NCBI RefSeq assembly: GCF_001437435.1
Contig: NZ_JQCB01000014.1
Coordinates: forward strand, 480 to 38,598
Length of the DNA stretch: 38,119 nucleotides
Reading direction: 5' to 3'
Source of the DNA: Furfurilactobacillus siliginis
GTDB lineage: Bacteria > Bacillota > Bacilli > Lactobacillales > Lactobacillaceae
Below the pieces are notes generated by a model that saw only the letters and a list, made by a program, of their open reading frames with translations, was not told the origin of the DNA and did not search any database. Below, piece by piece: positions 1 to 7,440 of this stretch. Numbering within the stretch: the stretch's first letter is position 1; each line of letters begins with the position of its first letter. The position numbers were made by a program, and so were the translations under genes.

Positions 1-8
1 ATCAGCAG

Positions 9-266
9 CTACCGTGAAATTCGCCGATTCAAATCATCTAAATCTGCATTTAACTTGTCCAAACCTTCTTGCAACACCTTTTGATGAGCATCGGTTTTGA
101 ATTGAAACTTGTTCACGGATTTTCCAATTTCCGTGGCAGTTTTCTGCGCTTCGTTGGCTGTCTCTTCTAACCGGCTCAGCTTTTGCCGTAAGTTAGTTAA
201 AGACGCCGTGAAGTTATGAATGCCTTCGATGAATTCACGAATTGGTGCAATTAGTTTTGTGAACAT
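9..266 (-). CDS. Small helical protein of unknown function
   Basis: I do not recognise a named family. The 85-residue product (MFTKLIAPIREF...) is rich in Glu, Gln, Asn and Lys and reads as one long amphipathic helix from about residue 30 to the end, with possible coiled-coil heptads; no membrane segment or cysteine is seen. I start at the ATG at 266 because a GGAGG lies 6 nt upstream; the longer reading frame to 335 runs into the end of the HIT gene without a ribosome site. It follows the HIT gene with a 1-nt gap on the same strand, so the two are very probably co-transcribed. Function unknown. Confidence 0.7.
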   Translation of the reverse strand: MFTKLIAPIREFIEGIHNFTASLTNLRQKLSRLEETANEAQKTATEIGKSVNKFQFKTDAHQKVLQEGLDKLNADLDDLNRRISR

Positions 267-267
267 G

Positions 268-702
268 TTAGGCCTCCATGTTAGCCTTGATCGCCGCTTG
301 TAACTTTTGGTACTGAGCGTCGTCATAGTTGTCACTGTTATCTTTGAAGATCATCTTGAAGTCATCGTCATCCGTGTAGCGAGGTACCAGGTGAAAGTGA
401 GAGTGGAAGACTGACTGGTAGGCGACGGTACCGTTGTTATTGACGATATTCATGCCTGTGATGGCAGGATTCGAAGCTCGAACTGCCCGTGCAATCTTTG
501 GAATTCTTGCAAAGACTTGTTCAGCTAACGTTTCATCGTACGCAAAAATATCAGGGACATGTGTCTTTGGAATCACCAGCGTGTGTCCGGGAGTCCCTTG
601 TGAAATATCTAGGAACGCTTTTACAACATCGTCTTCGTAGACAGTGTAGCTTGGAATATCACCTTTAATGATTTTGCAAAAAATACAATCGTCATCCAGC
701 AT
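268..702 (-). CDS. hit: HIT family nucleotide-binding protein
   Basis: A 144-residue histidine-triad protein, the usual length for the bacterial Hint/HinT branch, which hydrolyses nucleoside phosphoramidates or other nucleotide conjugates in the cytoplasm. The C-terminal triad is H100-S-H102-F-H104 followed by LVPR, with H102 or H104 the likely nucleophile; an N-terminal CxxC (C6, C9) resembles the zinc site of Firmicutes members. The start has a GAGGAGGA ribosome site. It diverges from ecsA, the same arrangement as hit/ecsA in Bacillus subtilis. The physiological substrate is not known from sequence. Confidence 0.93.
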   Translation of the reverse strand: MLDDDCIFCKIIKGDIPSYTVYEDDVVKAFLDISQGTPGHTLVIPKTHVPDIFAYDETLAEQVFARIPKIARAVRASNPAITGMNIVNNNGTVAYQSVFHSHFHLVPRYTDDDDFKMIFKDNSDNYDDAQYQKLQAAIKANMEA

Positions 703-737
703 TAATGTGTCCTCCTCATGTTTGTTACGTTAAGTTG

Positions 738-743
738 ATTATA
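738..743 (-). promoter_or_regulatory. -10 box of the hit promoter
   Basis: On the minus strand a perfect TATAAT lies about 35 nt upstream of the hit start codon. No good -35 hexamer is visible, so only the -10 element is claimed. Confidence 0.5.
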
Positions 744-818
744 CACATTCTGAAAGAGAAGGGACAGTGGACGCCTTACTTGGCGAGTGTTTTATCATGA
801 AGTGACATGGTTTAGATA

Positions 819-827
819 TGCTATAAT
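819..827 (+). promoter_or_regulatory. Extended -10 promoter of the ecs operon
   Basis: TGCTATAAT is an extended -10 element (TGn plus perfect TATAAT) about 35 nt before the ecsA ATG. The -35 region is poor, as is common for extended -10 promoters. Confidence 0.6.
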
Positions 828-861
828 CATCACAGCATTTTACGATGGAAAGGACGTTTTC

Positions 862-1605
862 ATGAGCATTGAAATTGAACATTTAGTGGGCGGTTATTCA
901 CAGGTGCCGGTCCTAAAAGATGTGAACTTTTCCGTTGCCGACGGTGAGGTCGTGGGACTGATTGGCTTAAACGGTGCTGGAAAATCGACAACTATTAATC
1001 ACATTATTGGCTTATTAACACCGCAACGCGGACATATTCGCGTTGGCGGTGTTGAGTTGATCAATGATGCGCAAGCGTATAAACAGCAAATTGCGTACAT
1101 TCCTGAAATGCCTGTTTTATATGATGAACTAACGCTCGAGGAGACATTAACCTTAACGATGATGGCCTATGGCTTAGATGAACAAGCTACTTGGAAACGG
1201 GCGCATGAACTATTAAAGAAATTTCGTCTCGATAATAAATTGAATTGGTTTCCAGCCAACTTTTCAAAAGGGATGAAACAAAAAGTTATGATTGTGAATG
1301 CCTTTATGACTGAGGCACCGGTATTCATCATTGATGAACCATTTTTGGGTTTAGATCCTGTGGCGGTGCATGATTTACTGACGCTGATTGAAGACGCAAA
1401 GTCGCGCGGTGCTTCCGTGTTGATGTCGACGCATGTGTTAGCTAATGCGGAAAAATATTGTGACCGTTTTGTACTATTACATGATGGACAGGTGCGTGTC
1501 GCAGGGACATTACCAGAACTACAGGCTGCCTTTCCGGAAGCTGGCGACTCGTTAGAGGATATTTATTTGACGCTTGCAAATGGAGAACGGGATGCCAATG
1601 ACTGA
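862..1605 (+). CDS. ecsA: ABC transporter ATP-binding protein EcsA
   Basis: A 247-residue ATPase subunit of the EcsAB exporter. Walker A is GLNGAGKST (35-43), the signature is FSKGM (134-138), Walker B is VFIIDE (154-159), the D-loop is LGLD (162-165) and the switch His is H191. I start at 862 (MSIEIEHL), which follows GGAAAGGA; the longer frame to 787 covers the promoter. In B. subtilis Ecs affects RasP-dependent intramembrane proteolysis, secretion and competence; the transported substrate is uncertain. The gene overlaps ecsB by 14 nt, indicating translational coupling. Confidence 0.95.
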   Translation: MSIEIEHLVGGYSQVPVLKDVNFSVADGEVVGLIGLNGAGKSTTINHIIGLLTPQRGHIRVGGVELINDAQAYKQQIAYIPEMPVLYDELTLEETLTLTMMAYGLDEQATWKRAHELLKKFRLDNKLNWFPANFSKGMKQKVMIVNAFMTEAPVFIIDEPFLGLDPVAVHDLLTLIEDAKSRGASVLMSTHVLANAEKYCDRFVLLHDGQVRVAGTLPELQAAFPEAGDSLEDIYLTLANGERDAND

Positions 1606-2824
1606 TTTAAATCGTTTATTTGCGCATCGACTGTCGCGACATATTGGTTTTTTACTCAAATATCTGCGCTTAGTGTTTACCGATCATTTTGTCATCGCAT
1701 TATTCTTCTTTTGTGGTGCCTTGGGCTATGCCTATCAAAGTGGCCTAAAAACGCTGATCAACGGTGTGTGGTGGGGACCAGCCTTGACGCTGTTTGTTTT
1801 AACGTTGACCAGTCAGTTGGGGCGCTTAGCAACACTGATTGAACCAGCGGATACAGTTTTTTTATTGCCTGCTGAAACCAAAATGCATGCTTATTTACGT
1901 CATGCACGCAATTATAGTTTCCTGATGGGATCACTCATGCAAGGCGCTGTTTGGCTGGTGCTTCTGCCATTTTTGGCACAGGGTGATCAGCTGTCATTTA
2001 CCGCTGCGTTACTTATTTTAATAAGTCAATTGCTGGTGAAATTCAGCGTTATAAACGGACATGTGCGCCAGGCAATGTTGCAAACACGGCAAAGACGAGT
2101 GCAGCAGTTATTGTGGTCATGGGGCGTACCAGTGGTTACATTTACAGTAGCTTTGTGGGTGACACCTTGGCTAGGATTAGTACTGGCAGTCGTGAGCGCT
2201 GGTTGGTCGCAGTATCAACTTGGTCAGCATTGGCAAAAGGGCCAACTTGCTTGGCATCAGTTAGTAAATGATGAAGCGGCGCGAATGATGACTTTATATC
2301 GCTTCTTCAATTTGTTTACGGATGTACCACAATTGGCGAGTCAAGTTCATCGACGTCGTTACTTGGATCCAGTGTGGCGTCTAATGAGTGGCAAAAGTCG
2401 TAATCCATACCGGTTGTTGTTTACGCGTGGCTTGGGTCGCGATGGAGATGCCTTTGGATTAGTGATTCGGTTAACTGTGATTGGTATGCTATTATTAGTA
2501 TTCATTCATAATCAGTGGTTGAGTTTGCTAATTATGTTGTTGGCTGTCTACCTGATTGGGTTCCAGCTGTTACCATTTTATCGGCAGTATGAAGGCAATG
2601 TCTTTACACATCTGTATCCGATTTCTGTGCAAAGTCGATTGCAGGCGTTCCGTCACGTGCTGACGATTATTTTAACTGGGACTGCGCTGGCATTAGTAGT
2701 AGTAGATGTTGTCGTTAACTGGTCGTGGCAGCGTCTAGGCATCGATAGTTTAGCGTTAGCCCTTGAATTAGTGATTTTTATTGGCTGGTATAGTCAGTTA
2801 CGTTTAAAGAAAATGGCGTCTTAA
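1592..2824 (+). CDS. ecsB: ABC transporter permease EcsB
   Basis: A 410-residue membrane protein matching EcsB in size, position after ecsA and hydrophobic pattern: paired membrane spans near residues 30-80, 105-150, 170-200, 290-325 and 350-400, with a basic cytoplasmic stretch (QVHRRRYLDPVWRL) in the middle. It should form the membrane channel for EcsA. The ATG at 1592 has GGAG 6 nt upstream; the ATG at 1598 is a possible alternative and the TTG at 1574 has no ribosome site. trmB starts 28 nt after the stop. Confidence 0.9.
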   Translation: MPMTDLNRLFAHRLSRHIGFLLKYLRLVFTDHFVIALFFFCGALGYAYQSGLKTLINGVWWGPALTLFVLTLTSQLGRLATLIEPADTVFLLPAETKMHAYLRHARNYSFLMGSLMQGAVWLVLLPFLAQGDQLSFTAALLILISQLLVKFSVINGHVRQAMLQTRQRRVQQLLWSWGVPVVTFTVALWVTPWLGLVLAVVSAGWSQYQLGQHWQKGQLAWHQLVNDEAARMMTLYRFFNLFTDVPQLASQVHRRRYLDPVWRLMSGKSRNPYRLLFTRGLGRDGDAFGLVIRLTVIGMLLLVFIHNQWLSLLIMLLAVYLIGFQLLPFYRQYEGNVFTHLYPISVQSRLQAFRHVLTIILTGTALALVVVDVVVNWSWQRLGIDSLALALELVIFIGWYSQLRLKKMAS

Positions 2825-2852
2825 GTGACCATTTAAAAAGGAGTTTTTAGTT

Positions 2853-3512
2853 ATGCGTGTTCGAAATAAACCATGGGCAGATACATTGATTGCCGACAAT
2901 GAAAAGGCGATTGTGCTTGAACCAGCTCAGTATCGGGGCCATTGGCAAGACCGCTTTGCCAGTCAACAGCCATTACATGTAGAGGTTGGTACCGGTAAAG
3001 GACAATTTTTGATTGGGATGGCAAAGGCACATCCAGAATTAAATTTTGTTGGAATTGAATTGCAAAAATCAGTGTTGGCAGCAGCACTGAAAACATCCTT
3101 GCCTGAAGAATTGACGAATTTACAGTGGGTGCTTGCTGACGGACAGGGAATTGAAAATTTCTTTGAACCAAGAGAAGTCGCAAAGCTGTACCTGAACTTT
3201 TCTGATCCATGGCCTAAAACACGCCATGAAAAACGTCGACTGACGTCAAAAACATTCTTAGCAAGCTATTCGGCAGTGCTGGGAAATGGCGGCAACATTC
3301 AATTTAAAACCGACAATCGACACTTGTTTGAGTACTCAATCATGAGTATGGCAGCGTTTGGATTGGATTTGCGCGAATTATCCTTAGATTTGCATACAGA
3401 CGTGGCAGCTAGCGAAGGTCAACTAGAAAATATTGAAACAGAGTATGAACAAAAATTTGCGGCCAAAGGTCAACCAATTTATCGATTAGTGGCCCGCATT
3501 CCTGAAAAGTAA
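2853..3512 (+). CDS. trmB: tRNA (guanine-N7)-methyltransferase TrmB
   Basis: Makes m7G46 in the tRNA variable loop using S-adenosylmethionine (EC 2.1.1.33). The 219-residue protein has the AdoMet motif EVGTGKGQF (44-52), the family motif FSDPWPKTRHEKRR (117-130), FKTDN (151-155) and the C-terminal substrate motif ETEYEQKF (195-202). The ATG follows AAAAAGGAG. It is the last gene of the ecsA-ecsB-trmB transcript and is followed at once by a strong terminator. Confidence 0.96.
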   Translation: MRVRNKPWADTLIADNEKAIVLEPAQYRGHWQDRFASQQPLHVEVGTGKGQFLIGMAKAHPELNFVGIELQKSVLAAALKTSLPEELTNLQWVLADGQGIENFFEPREVAKLYLNFSDPWPKTRHEKRRLTSKTFLASYSAVLGNGGNIQFKTDNRHLFEYSIMSMAAFGLDLRELSLDLHTDVAASEGQLENIETEYEQKFAAKGQPIYRLVARIPEK

Positions 3513-3522
3513 ATATCAATCA

Positions 3523-3585
3523 AAATAGACAATCGGTGATCCAGCTTGCTTAACGCGAGCTGAATCACCGATCGTCTATTTTTTT
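3523..3585 (+). terminator. Rho-independent terminator after trmB
   Basis: A long near-perfect hairpin: arms AAATAGAC, ATCGGTGAT and CAGCT pair with AGCTG, ATCACCGAT and GTCTATTT around a short loop, then a run of seven T. Confidence 0.9.
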
Positions 3586-3596
3586 GCAGGTCATCA

Positions 3597-3625
3597 TTGC
3601 GTTACCCATGTGAGAGCGGTATAAA
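3597..3625 (+). promoter_or_regulatory. Promoter of the EIIC-hydrolase pair
   Basis: TTGCGT (3597-3602), 17-nt spacer, TATAAA (3620-3625), just upstream of the EIIC ribosome site. Confidence 0.55.
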
Positions 3626-3655
3626 TTACGTGACACAGTGAGTGGAGGACGAGTT

Positions 3656-5017
3656 ATGAAGCGATGGTTACAGGCATATCACGCGCGCAATGGTGAAATT
3701 GCATTATTTTTTCGGGAACGGTCATTTGCCGCGGTGATTCGTCACGCGCTGACTATCTTATTTCCGTTTGTGCTATTGGACGTGTTATTAAATTGGTTAA
3801 ATGCAGCCTGGCTGTCACCAGATGGGTTCTACTTTCAGATTTTCCATCTACCAGTTGGCAATAAAATAGTAATGATCACCGGTGACCTGTTATCAGATCT
3901 CGTAATCATGTTAAACGTGGTGATTAGTATTTGTGCGGCCTATTTAGTGGGCTATTATTATGCTGAATTCTTTCATTTAGATAAGATGACGACAGGATTA
4001 GCTAGTGGAGCCGCTTATTTGATTTTAAATTATGACTACCGTAGCCCAGATAATTTGTTCCTATTTGATAACTTTGGTTTACGAGGCTTATTTTTAGCTT
4101 TCTTGACAGGCATTATCGTTGGCCAAATTTTCCGGATGAAGTGGATTACACCGCCAGCAATGATGGATCCAATGGTCACTGAAGATGACCGTTTATTTCG
4201 TCGCTCACAGCGGATGTTTTTACCACTTGTACTAGTAGTGACACTCTTTGTGCTATTAGGCTGGTTAGTCAGTTTAGTTACTGTGCGCGGTCCACTGGGA
4301 ATTTTAAATGAAGGGGTCGCTAGCATCACTTTAGGCAAGGCGACGACGCATGTTTCAGCGATTATTGGTTCCACCTTAGTAAGTGGGTTGTTGATGTTTA
4401 TTGGTGTGGCCAGCCCGATTGCGCAGCCACGGTTAGCGACTTATACGACTTACGCAGGTGCTAACTATCAATTTGCGCAGGCGCATCACACATCCTTTGG
4501 GGCACCATATCCGATTACGCTACATACGCTATATGACATTTTTGGTAATATCGGTGGAATCGGCGGTATGTTAGCGTTAATGATTGCGATCATCTTAGTT
4601 GGGATTGTTCATCGGGAACGGCGATTATCCATGATGGGGTTGTTGCCGACGCTTTCCAACGTTTCTGGTATTGGCTTAGTTGGTATTCCAATGATTTTCA
4701 ATTCGATTTATCTGTTACCAATGATTTTTGTGCCTGTGTTTAATATGATTGTTGGTGCCATGTTGATTAAAGCACGCATTGTGCCACCAGCTGTTTATCG
4801 AATTCCTTGGACGACACCGGGGATTTTGCAAGGTTACGCTGGCACAGGTGGGGATGTTGCCATGCTGGTCGTTTCCGTTGGTTTATTTATTATTGATATT
4901 TTGTTGTTCATTCCGTTTGTTAAGAACGAAAACAGGTTGCAGACATTGTTAATCAAGCGAGAAGAACGACTACGCGAAAAAACGGAGGCACGCCATGAAA
5001 CAAGCAAGAACAGCTAG
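3656..5017 (+). CDS. PTS EIIC, lactose/cellobiose/chitobiose family
   Basis: A 453-residue membrane permease of the Lac-type PTS. Recognisable family segments are the HTLYDIFGNIGGIGG region, the GIPMIFNSIYLLPMIF loop and the C-terminal PWTTPGILQGYAGTGGD segment before the last membrane span, matching the layout of CelB/ChbC-type EIIC. About ten membrane spans are visible. I start at the ATG at 3656, 6 nt after GGAGGA; the GTG at 3638 lies upstream of that site. No EIIA, EIIB or glycosidase gene is adjacent, so it must borrow EIIA/EIIB or work differently. Its 3' end overlaps the hydrolase gene by 23 nt. Substrate unknown. Confidence 0.88.
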   Translation: MKRWLQAYHARNGEIALFFRERSFAAVIRHALTILFPFVLLDVLLNWLNAAWLSPDGFYFQIFHLPVGNKIVMITGDLLSDLVIMLNVVISICAAYLVGYYYAEFFHLDKMTTGLASGAAYLILNYDYRSPDNLFLFDNFGLRGLFLAFLTGIIVGQIFRMKWITPPAMMDPMVTEDDRLFRRSQRMFLPLVLVVTLFVLLGWLVSLVTVRGPLGILNEGVASITLGKATTHVSAIIGSTLVSGLLMFIGVASPIAQPRLATYTTYAGANYQFAQAHHTSFGAPYPITLHTLYDIFGNIGGIGGMLALMIAIILVGIVHRERRLSMMGLLPTLSNVSGIGLVGIPMIFNSIYLLPMIFVPVFNMIVGAMLIKARIVPPAVYRIPWTTPGILQGYAGTGGDVAMLVVSVGLFIIDILLFIPFVKNENRLQTLLIKREERLREKTEARHETSKNS

Positions 5018-5951
5018 ATGGTGGTGGCTAACCGGTGTGATTGTCTTTTTGGTAGTCGTTGGTGGCTTGACGGTTCCGTGGGTTAAACATACCGTGACGA
5101 AAACGCGTGTCATTCGACAGTCGCAAATGTCGCCGGTCATTTTTATTCCGGGCTCATCAGCGGGGCAAAATCGGTTTGATGATTTAATTAAAACAATTAA
5201 TTCTGGGCAGGGACTTACGCCTGGAACTGGTCGTCGGGCAGGAGCCCCTGTGCAACACAGTGTGGTTAAAATCACGGTGAAGGAAAATGACCAGTTACAG
5301 GTCAGCGGTCAAGTTCGTGCTGGTGATAACGCGCCATTTTTCGTTGTTGCCTTCGCGAATAATTCAGATGGCTACCCGAATATCAAACGCCAGGCGCGGT
5401 GGTTTAACATTGCGTTTAATTACCTAGCTAAAACGTATCACTTTAATAACTTTTCCGGATTTGGTCATTCAAATGGTGGACTGGTTTATACCCTGTTTTT
5501 GGAAGATTACTTTAACCAGTCACAATACCGTATGCATGAACTGATGATGTTAGGCACGCCGTTTAACCTGGAGGGCAAGGATCAGGATAAACGTGTGGCG
5601 ATGCTAGATAACATGGTCGATAACCGTAATAAACTGCCAAACTCACTGAATGTGTATTTGGTGGCAGGGACGGAGAATTACACGAATGATGGCATTGTGC
5701 CGGTTGAAAGTGTATATGCCGGCAAGTATGTGTATCAAGATCAGGTGGCTCATTTCACGGAGCTGACGGTAACTGGGAGTGACGCTGAACATTCTGATTT
5801 GCCGGAGAACAAGCAAATCGTGGGCCTGATGTCACAAAATTTACTGCAGTTTCAAAATCGGCAACGGCGACCGGACAGTGGCACCACGAATCAGAAAAAA
5901 GATAAAATGCTGGATTCGGATCAACAAGGTTCCGGTAATTCGCGGAAGTAG
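4995..5951 (+). CDS. Membrane-anchored alpha/beta hydrolase (DUF915-like)
   Basis: A 318-residue serine hydrolase of the DUF915-like group common in lactobacilli. Residues about 11-30 form an N-terminal membrane anchor or uncleaved signal, so the catalytic domain is probably outside the cell. The nucleophile elbow is GHSNGG (157-162, Ser159); likely acid D232 (NDGIVP) and base H266 (EHSDLP). The last 30 residues are polar and low-complexity. The ATG has GGAGG upstream and lies inside the EIIC reading frame, so the two genes are translationally coupled. The substrate cannot be told from sequence. Confidence 0.85.
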   Translation: MKQARTARWWWLTGVIVFLVVVGGLTVPWVKHTVTKTRVIRQSQMSPVIFIPGSSAGQNRFDDLIKTINSGQGLTPGTGRRAGAPVQHSVVKITVKENDQLQVSGQVRAGDNAPFFVVAFANNSDGYPNIKRQARWFNIAFNYLAKTYHFNNFSGFGHSNGGLVYTLFLEDYFNQSQYRMHELMMLGTPFNLEGKDQDKRVAMLDNMVDNRNKLPNSLNVYLVAGTENYTNDGIVPVESVYAGKYVYQDQVAHFTELTVTGSDAEHSDLPENKQIVGLMSQNLLQFQNRQRRPDSGTTNQKKDKMLDSDQQGSGNSRK

Positions 5952-5972
5952 TCTGTTTAGGTTTGTGAATCA

Positions 5973-6020
5973 AAAAAATTGGCTCTGAGACAAATGCACT
6001 TGTCTCAGAGCCAATTTTTT
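5973..6020. terminator. Bidirectional terminator hairpin (repeat copy D)
   Basis: A perfect 21-bp stem (AAAAAATTGGCTCTGAGACAA against its complement) with a 6-nt loop ATGCAC; A and T runs at each end let it stop transcription from both sides. It separates two convergent genes and forms the hairpin part of the degenerate copy D of the intergenic element. Confidence 0.85.
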
Positions 6021-6183
6021 AACGAGAGTGGACATAGGATAGAATGTACCAGAAACTACTTTTGTTTTACGAACTTAAACAGTGAAAATGTGGGTCAAAC
6101 GTCAGGTTGCTGTGCAGACTGTGAGTGATACCGGAATCAGTATGGCAGTTTTAAATCTCACTCGCATCTTCCTGGCGCGCGTC
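5973..6183 (-). repeat. Structured intergenic element, degenerate copy D
   Basis: On the minus strand this stretch keeps blocks of the element seen at 11239, 16235 and 26466: AACTGCC-TAC, TTCCGGTA, AGTCTGCACAGC, TTGAC near the core end, TTTAAGTTCGTA (shared with copy C) and a terminal hairpin with the apical GAGACA/TGTCTC. The outer arm GTGGGTCAAACGTC (6090-6103) has no good partner any more, so the core has decayed. It lies between convergent genes. Confidence 0.6.
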
Positions 6184-6185
6184 CT

Positions 6186-6533
6186 TTAAACGTTATCGGT
6201 CACGACTAAACTATCTTTCCAAACGTCAACAACTTTTCCTGATTTTGAATCAGCCAGAAAATCGTACACGATTAACTGACCATCCTCATGCTTCATGACA
6301 CCGCCTTGATAAACCATGGCCTGTGTGCCAAACCGCTTAAATGGAACTGGATGATGCTCGATCCAGGCCCCATCAAGTGGGCCTGACTTACGAAAAGAAG
6401 CTTTGACGTTTGTTAAAATATGATCGGGATGTTTAAACTGCCGAGTGCGCACGAATGCGCCAATTCCTAGACCGGCAGCAATTCCCATGCCAGCTAGTAA
6501 GGTTAAGTGACCTGCTTGTTGTTTGCGACTCAC
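6186..6533 (-). CDS. Small secreted or membrane-anchored protein (COG5584-like)
   Basis: A 115-residue protein with an N-terminal hydrophobic segment (about residues 8-28, preceded by SRKQQ) that could be a signal or membrane anchor. The rest resembles the small PepSY-like secreted proteins of lactobacilli: an LTNVKASFRKSGPLDGAWIE stretch, then beta-rich YQGGVMKHEDGQLIVYDFLADSKSGKVVDVW. The start is GTG at 6533 with AGGAGG 8 nt upstream. It diverges from ytpR. Function unknown. Confidence 0.75.
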   Translation of the reverse strand: MSRKQQAGHLTLLAGMGIAAGLGIGAFVRTRQFKHPDHILTNVKASFRKSGPLDGAWIEHHPVPFKRFGTQAMVYQGGVMKHEDGQLIVYDFLADSKSGKVVDVWKDSLVVTDNV

Positions 6534-6617
6534 GAAAAGCGCCTCCTAGACATTTCATCAGATTTGTTTTCACACAGTGTACACCAACTGCCCAATAGAT
6601 GAAAATGAGGGCACGTA

Positions 6618-6646
6618 TTGACCAGCGTGACAGGAGAGGCTAAACT
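6618..6646 (+). promoter_or_regulatory. Promoter of ytpR
   Basis: TTGACC (6618-6623), 17-nt spacer, TAAACT (6641-6646), about 30 nt before the ytpR ATG. Confidence 0.55.
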
Positions 6647-6678
6647 TTAACAATGACATTTATAAACGGAGGCAAAAC

Positions 6679-7317
6679 ATGCTAATCGCAAGTATGAACC
6701 AACAAGCATCACCTAACGTTTTAGTAACCATTTTGGCACCAGACGTGGCGACGCAAACAGTTACGATCAAAGACGACGTGGCTCGGGTATTTGACCCAGC
6801 AACTGATAAGACGCTCGGTTTTAACTTTTTGCAGGCGGATGCAATTGATGCATCGTTAGTAACGAACGGTCCAGTAACGTTAACTGAAGCGCAGGTGACT
6901 GCTTTAAACAAGCATTTAACAGCGGTTGGATTCGCACCTGAGTTGCTTGCTGACAATGATGCAAAATTCGTCGTTGGGTATGTTGAAAGTGCTGAGCCAC
7001 ATCCAGATTCAGATCATTTGTTAGTAACAAAAACACGTGTTGACAATGATGAATCGTTACAGATTGTCAGTGGCTCACCGAATATGCAGGCTGACATTTA
7101 CGTGGTCGTTGCAAAGGTGGGTGCTTTGATGCCAGACGGCGGGATTATTTGGCCGGGTGAATTGCGTGGGGTATCGTCAAATGGTATGATTACCAGTGGT
7201 CGCGAACTTCATTTACAAAATGCACCGCAACAAAAAGGTGCCTTGATTCTGCCTGAGGACTTTGCAAAAGTGGGCACACCTTTTGATTTTGACAAAGGTA
7301 ATACGCTTTTTGCCTAA
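6679..7317 (+). CDS. ytpR: YtpR-type tRNA-binding domain protein
   Basis: A 212-residue protein of the YtpR family. The N-terminal ~90 residues correspond to the DUF4479-like part; residues about 95-205 form an EMAP/Arc1p-type OB fold (VGYVESAEPHPDSDHLLVTK, IVSGSPNM, GVSSNGMITSGRELHL), like the tRNA-binding domain of PheT. Whether it binds tRNA in the cell is not established. The ATG follows CGGAGG. The order ytpR-sftA-murC is the same as in B. subtilis. A short terminator follows. Confidence 0.92.
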   Translation: MLIASMNQQASPNVLVTILAPDVATQTVTIKDDVARVFDPATDKTLGFNFLQADAIDASLVTNGPVTLTEAQVTALNKHLTAVGFAPELLADNDAKFVVGYVESAEPHPDSDHLLVTKTRVDNDESLQIVSGSPNMQADIYVVVAKVGALMPDGGIIWPGELRGVSSNGMITSGRELHLQNAPQQKGALILPEDFAKVGTPFDFDKGNTLFA

Positions 7318-7364
7318 CACAAACGTTTAGGCTAGTGTATACAATCATGAATTTGAATTGATTT

Positions 7365-7388
7365 GGGAGGCTGTGGCCTTCCTTTTTT
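7365..7388 (+). terminator. Short terminator between ytpR and sftA
   Basis: GGGAGGC, loop TGTG, GCCTTCC (7-bp stem with one G-T pair) followed by six T. It may only partly block readthrough into sftA. Confidence 0.65.
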
Positions 7389-7440
7389 AGTAAGTGAATG
7401 TTTGCCGAAAAATAGACTTAAATTTAGGTGAGATTGAATA

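Noticed and set aside
2851-3210. Minus-strand ORF of 119 codons opposite trmB
   Set aside because: Lies wholly inside trmB, has no ribosome site, and trmB motifs clearly mark the true frame.
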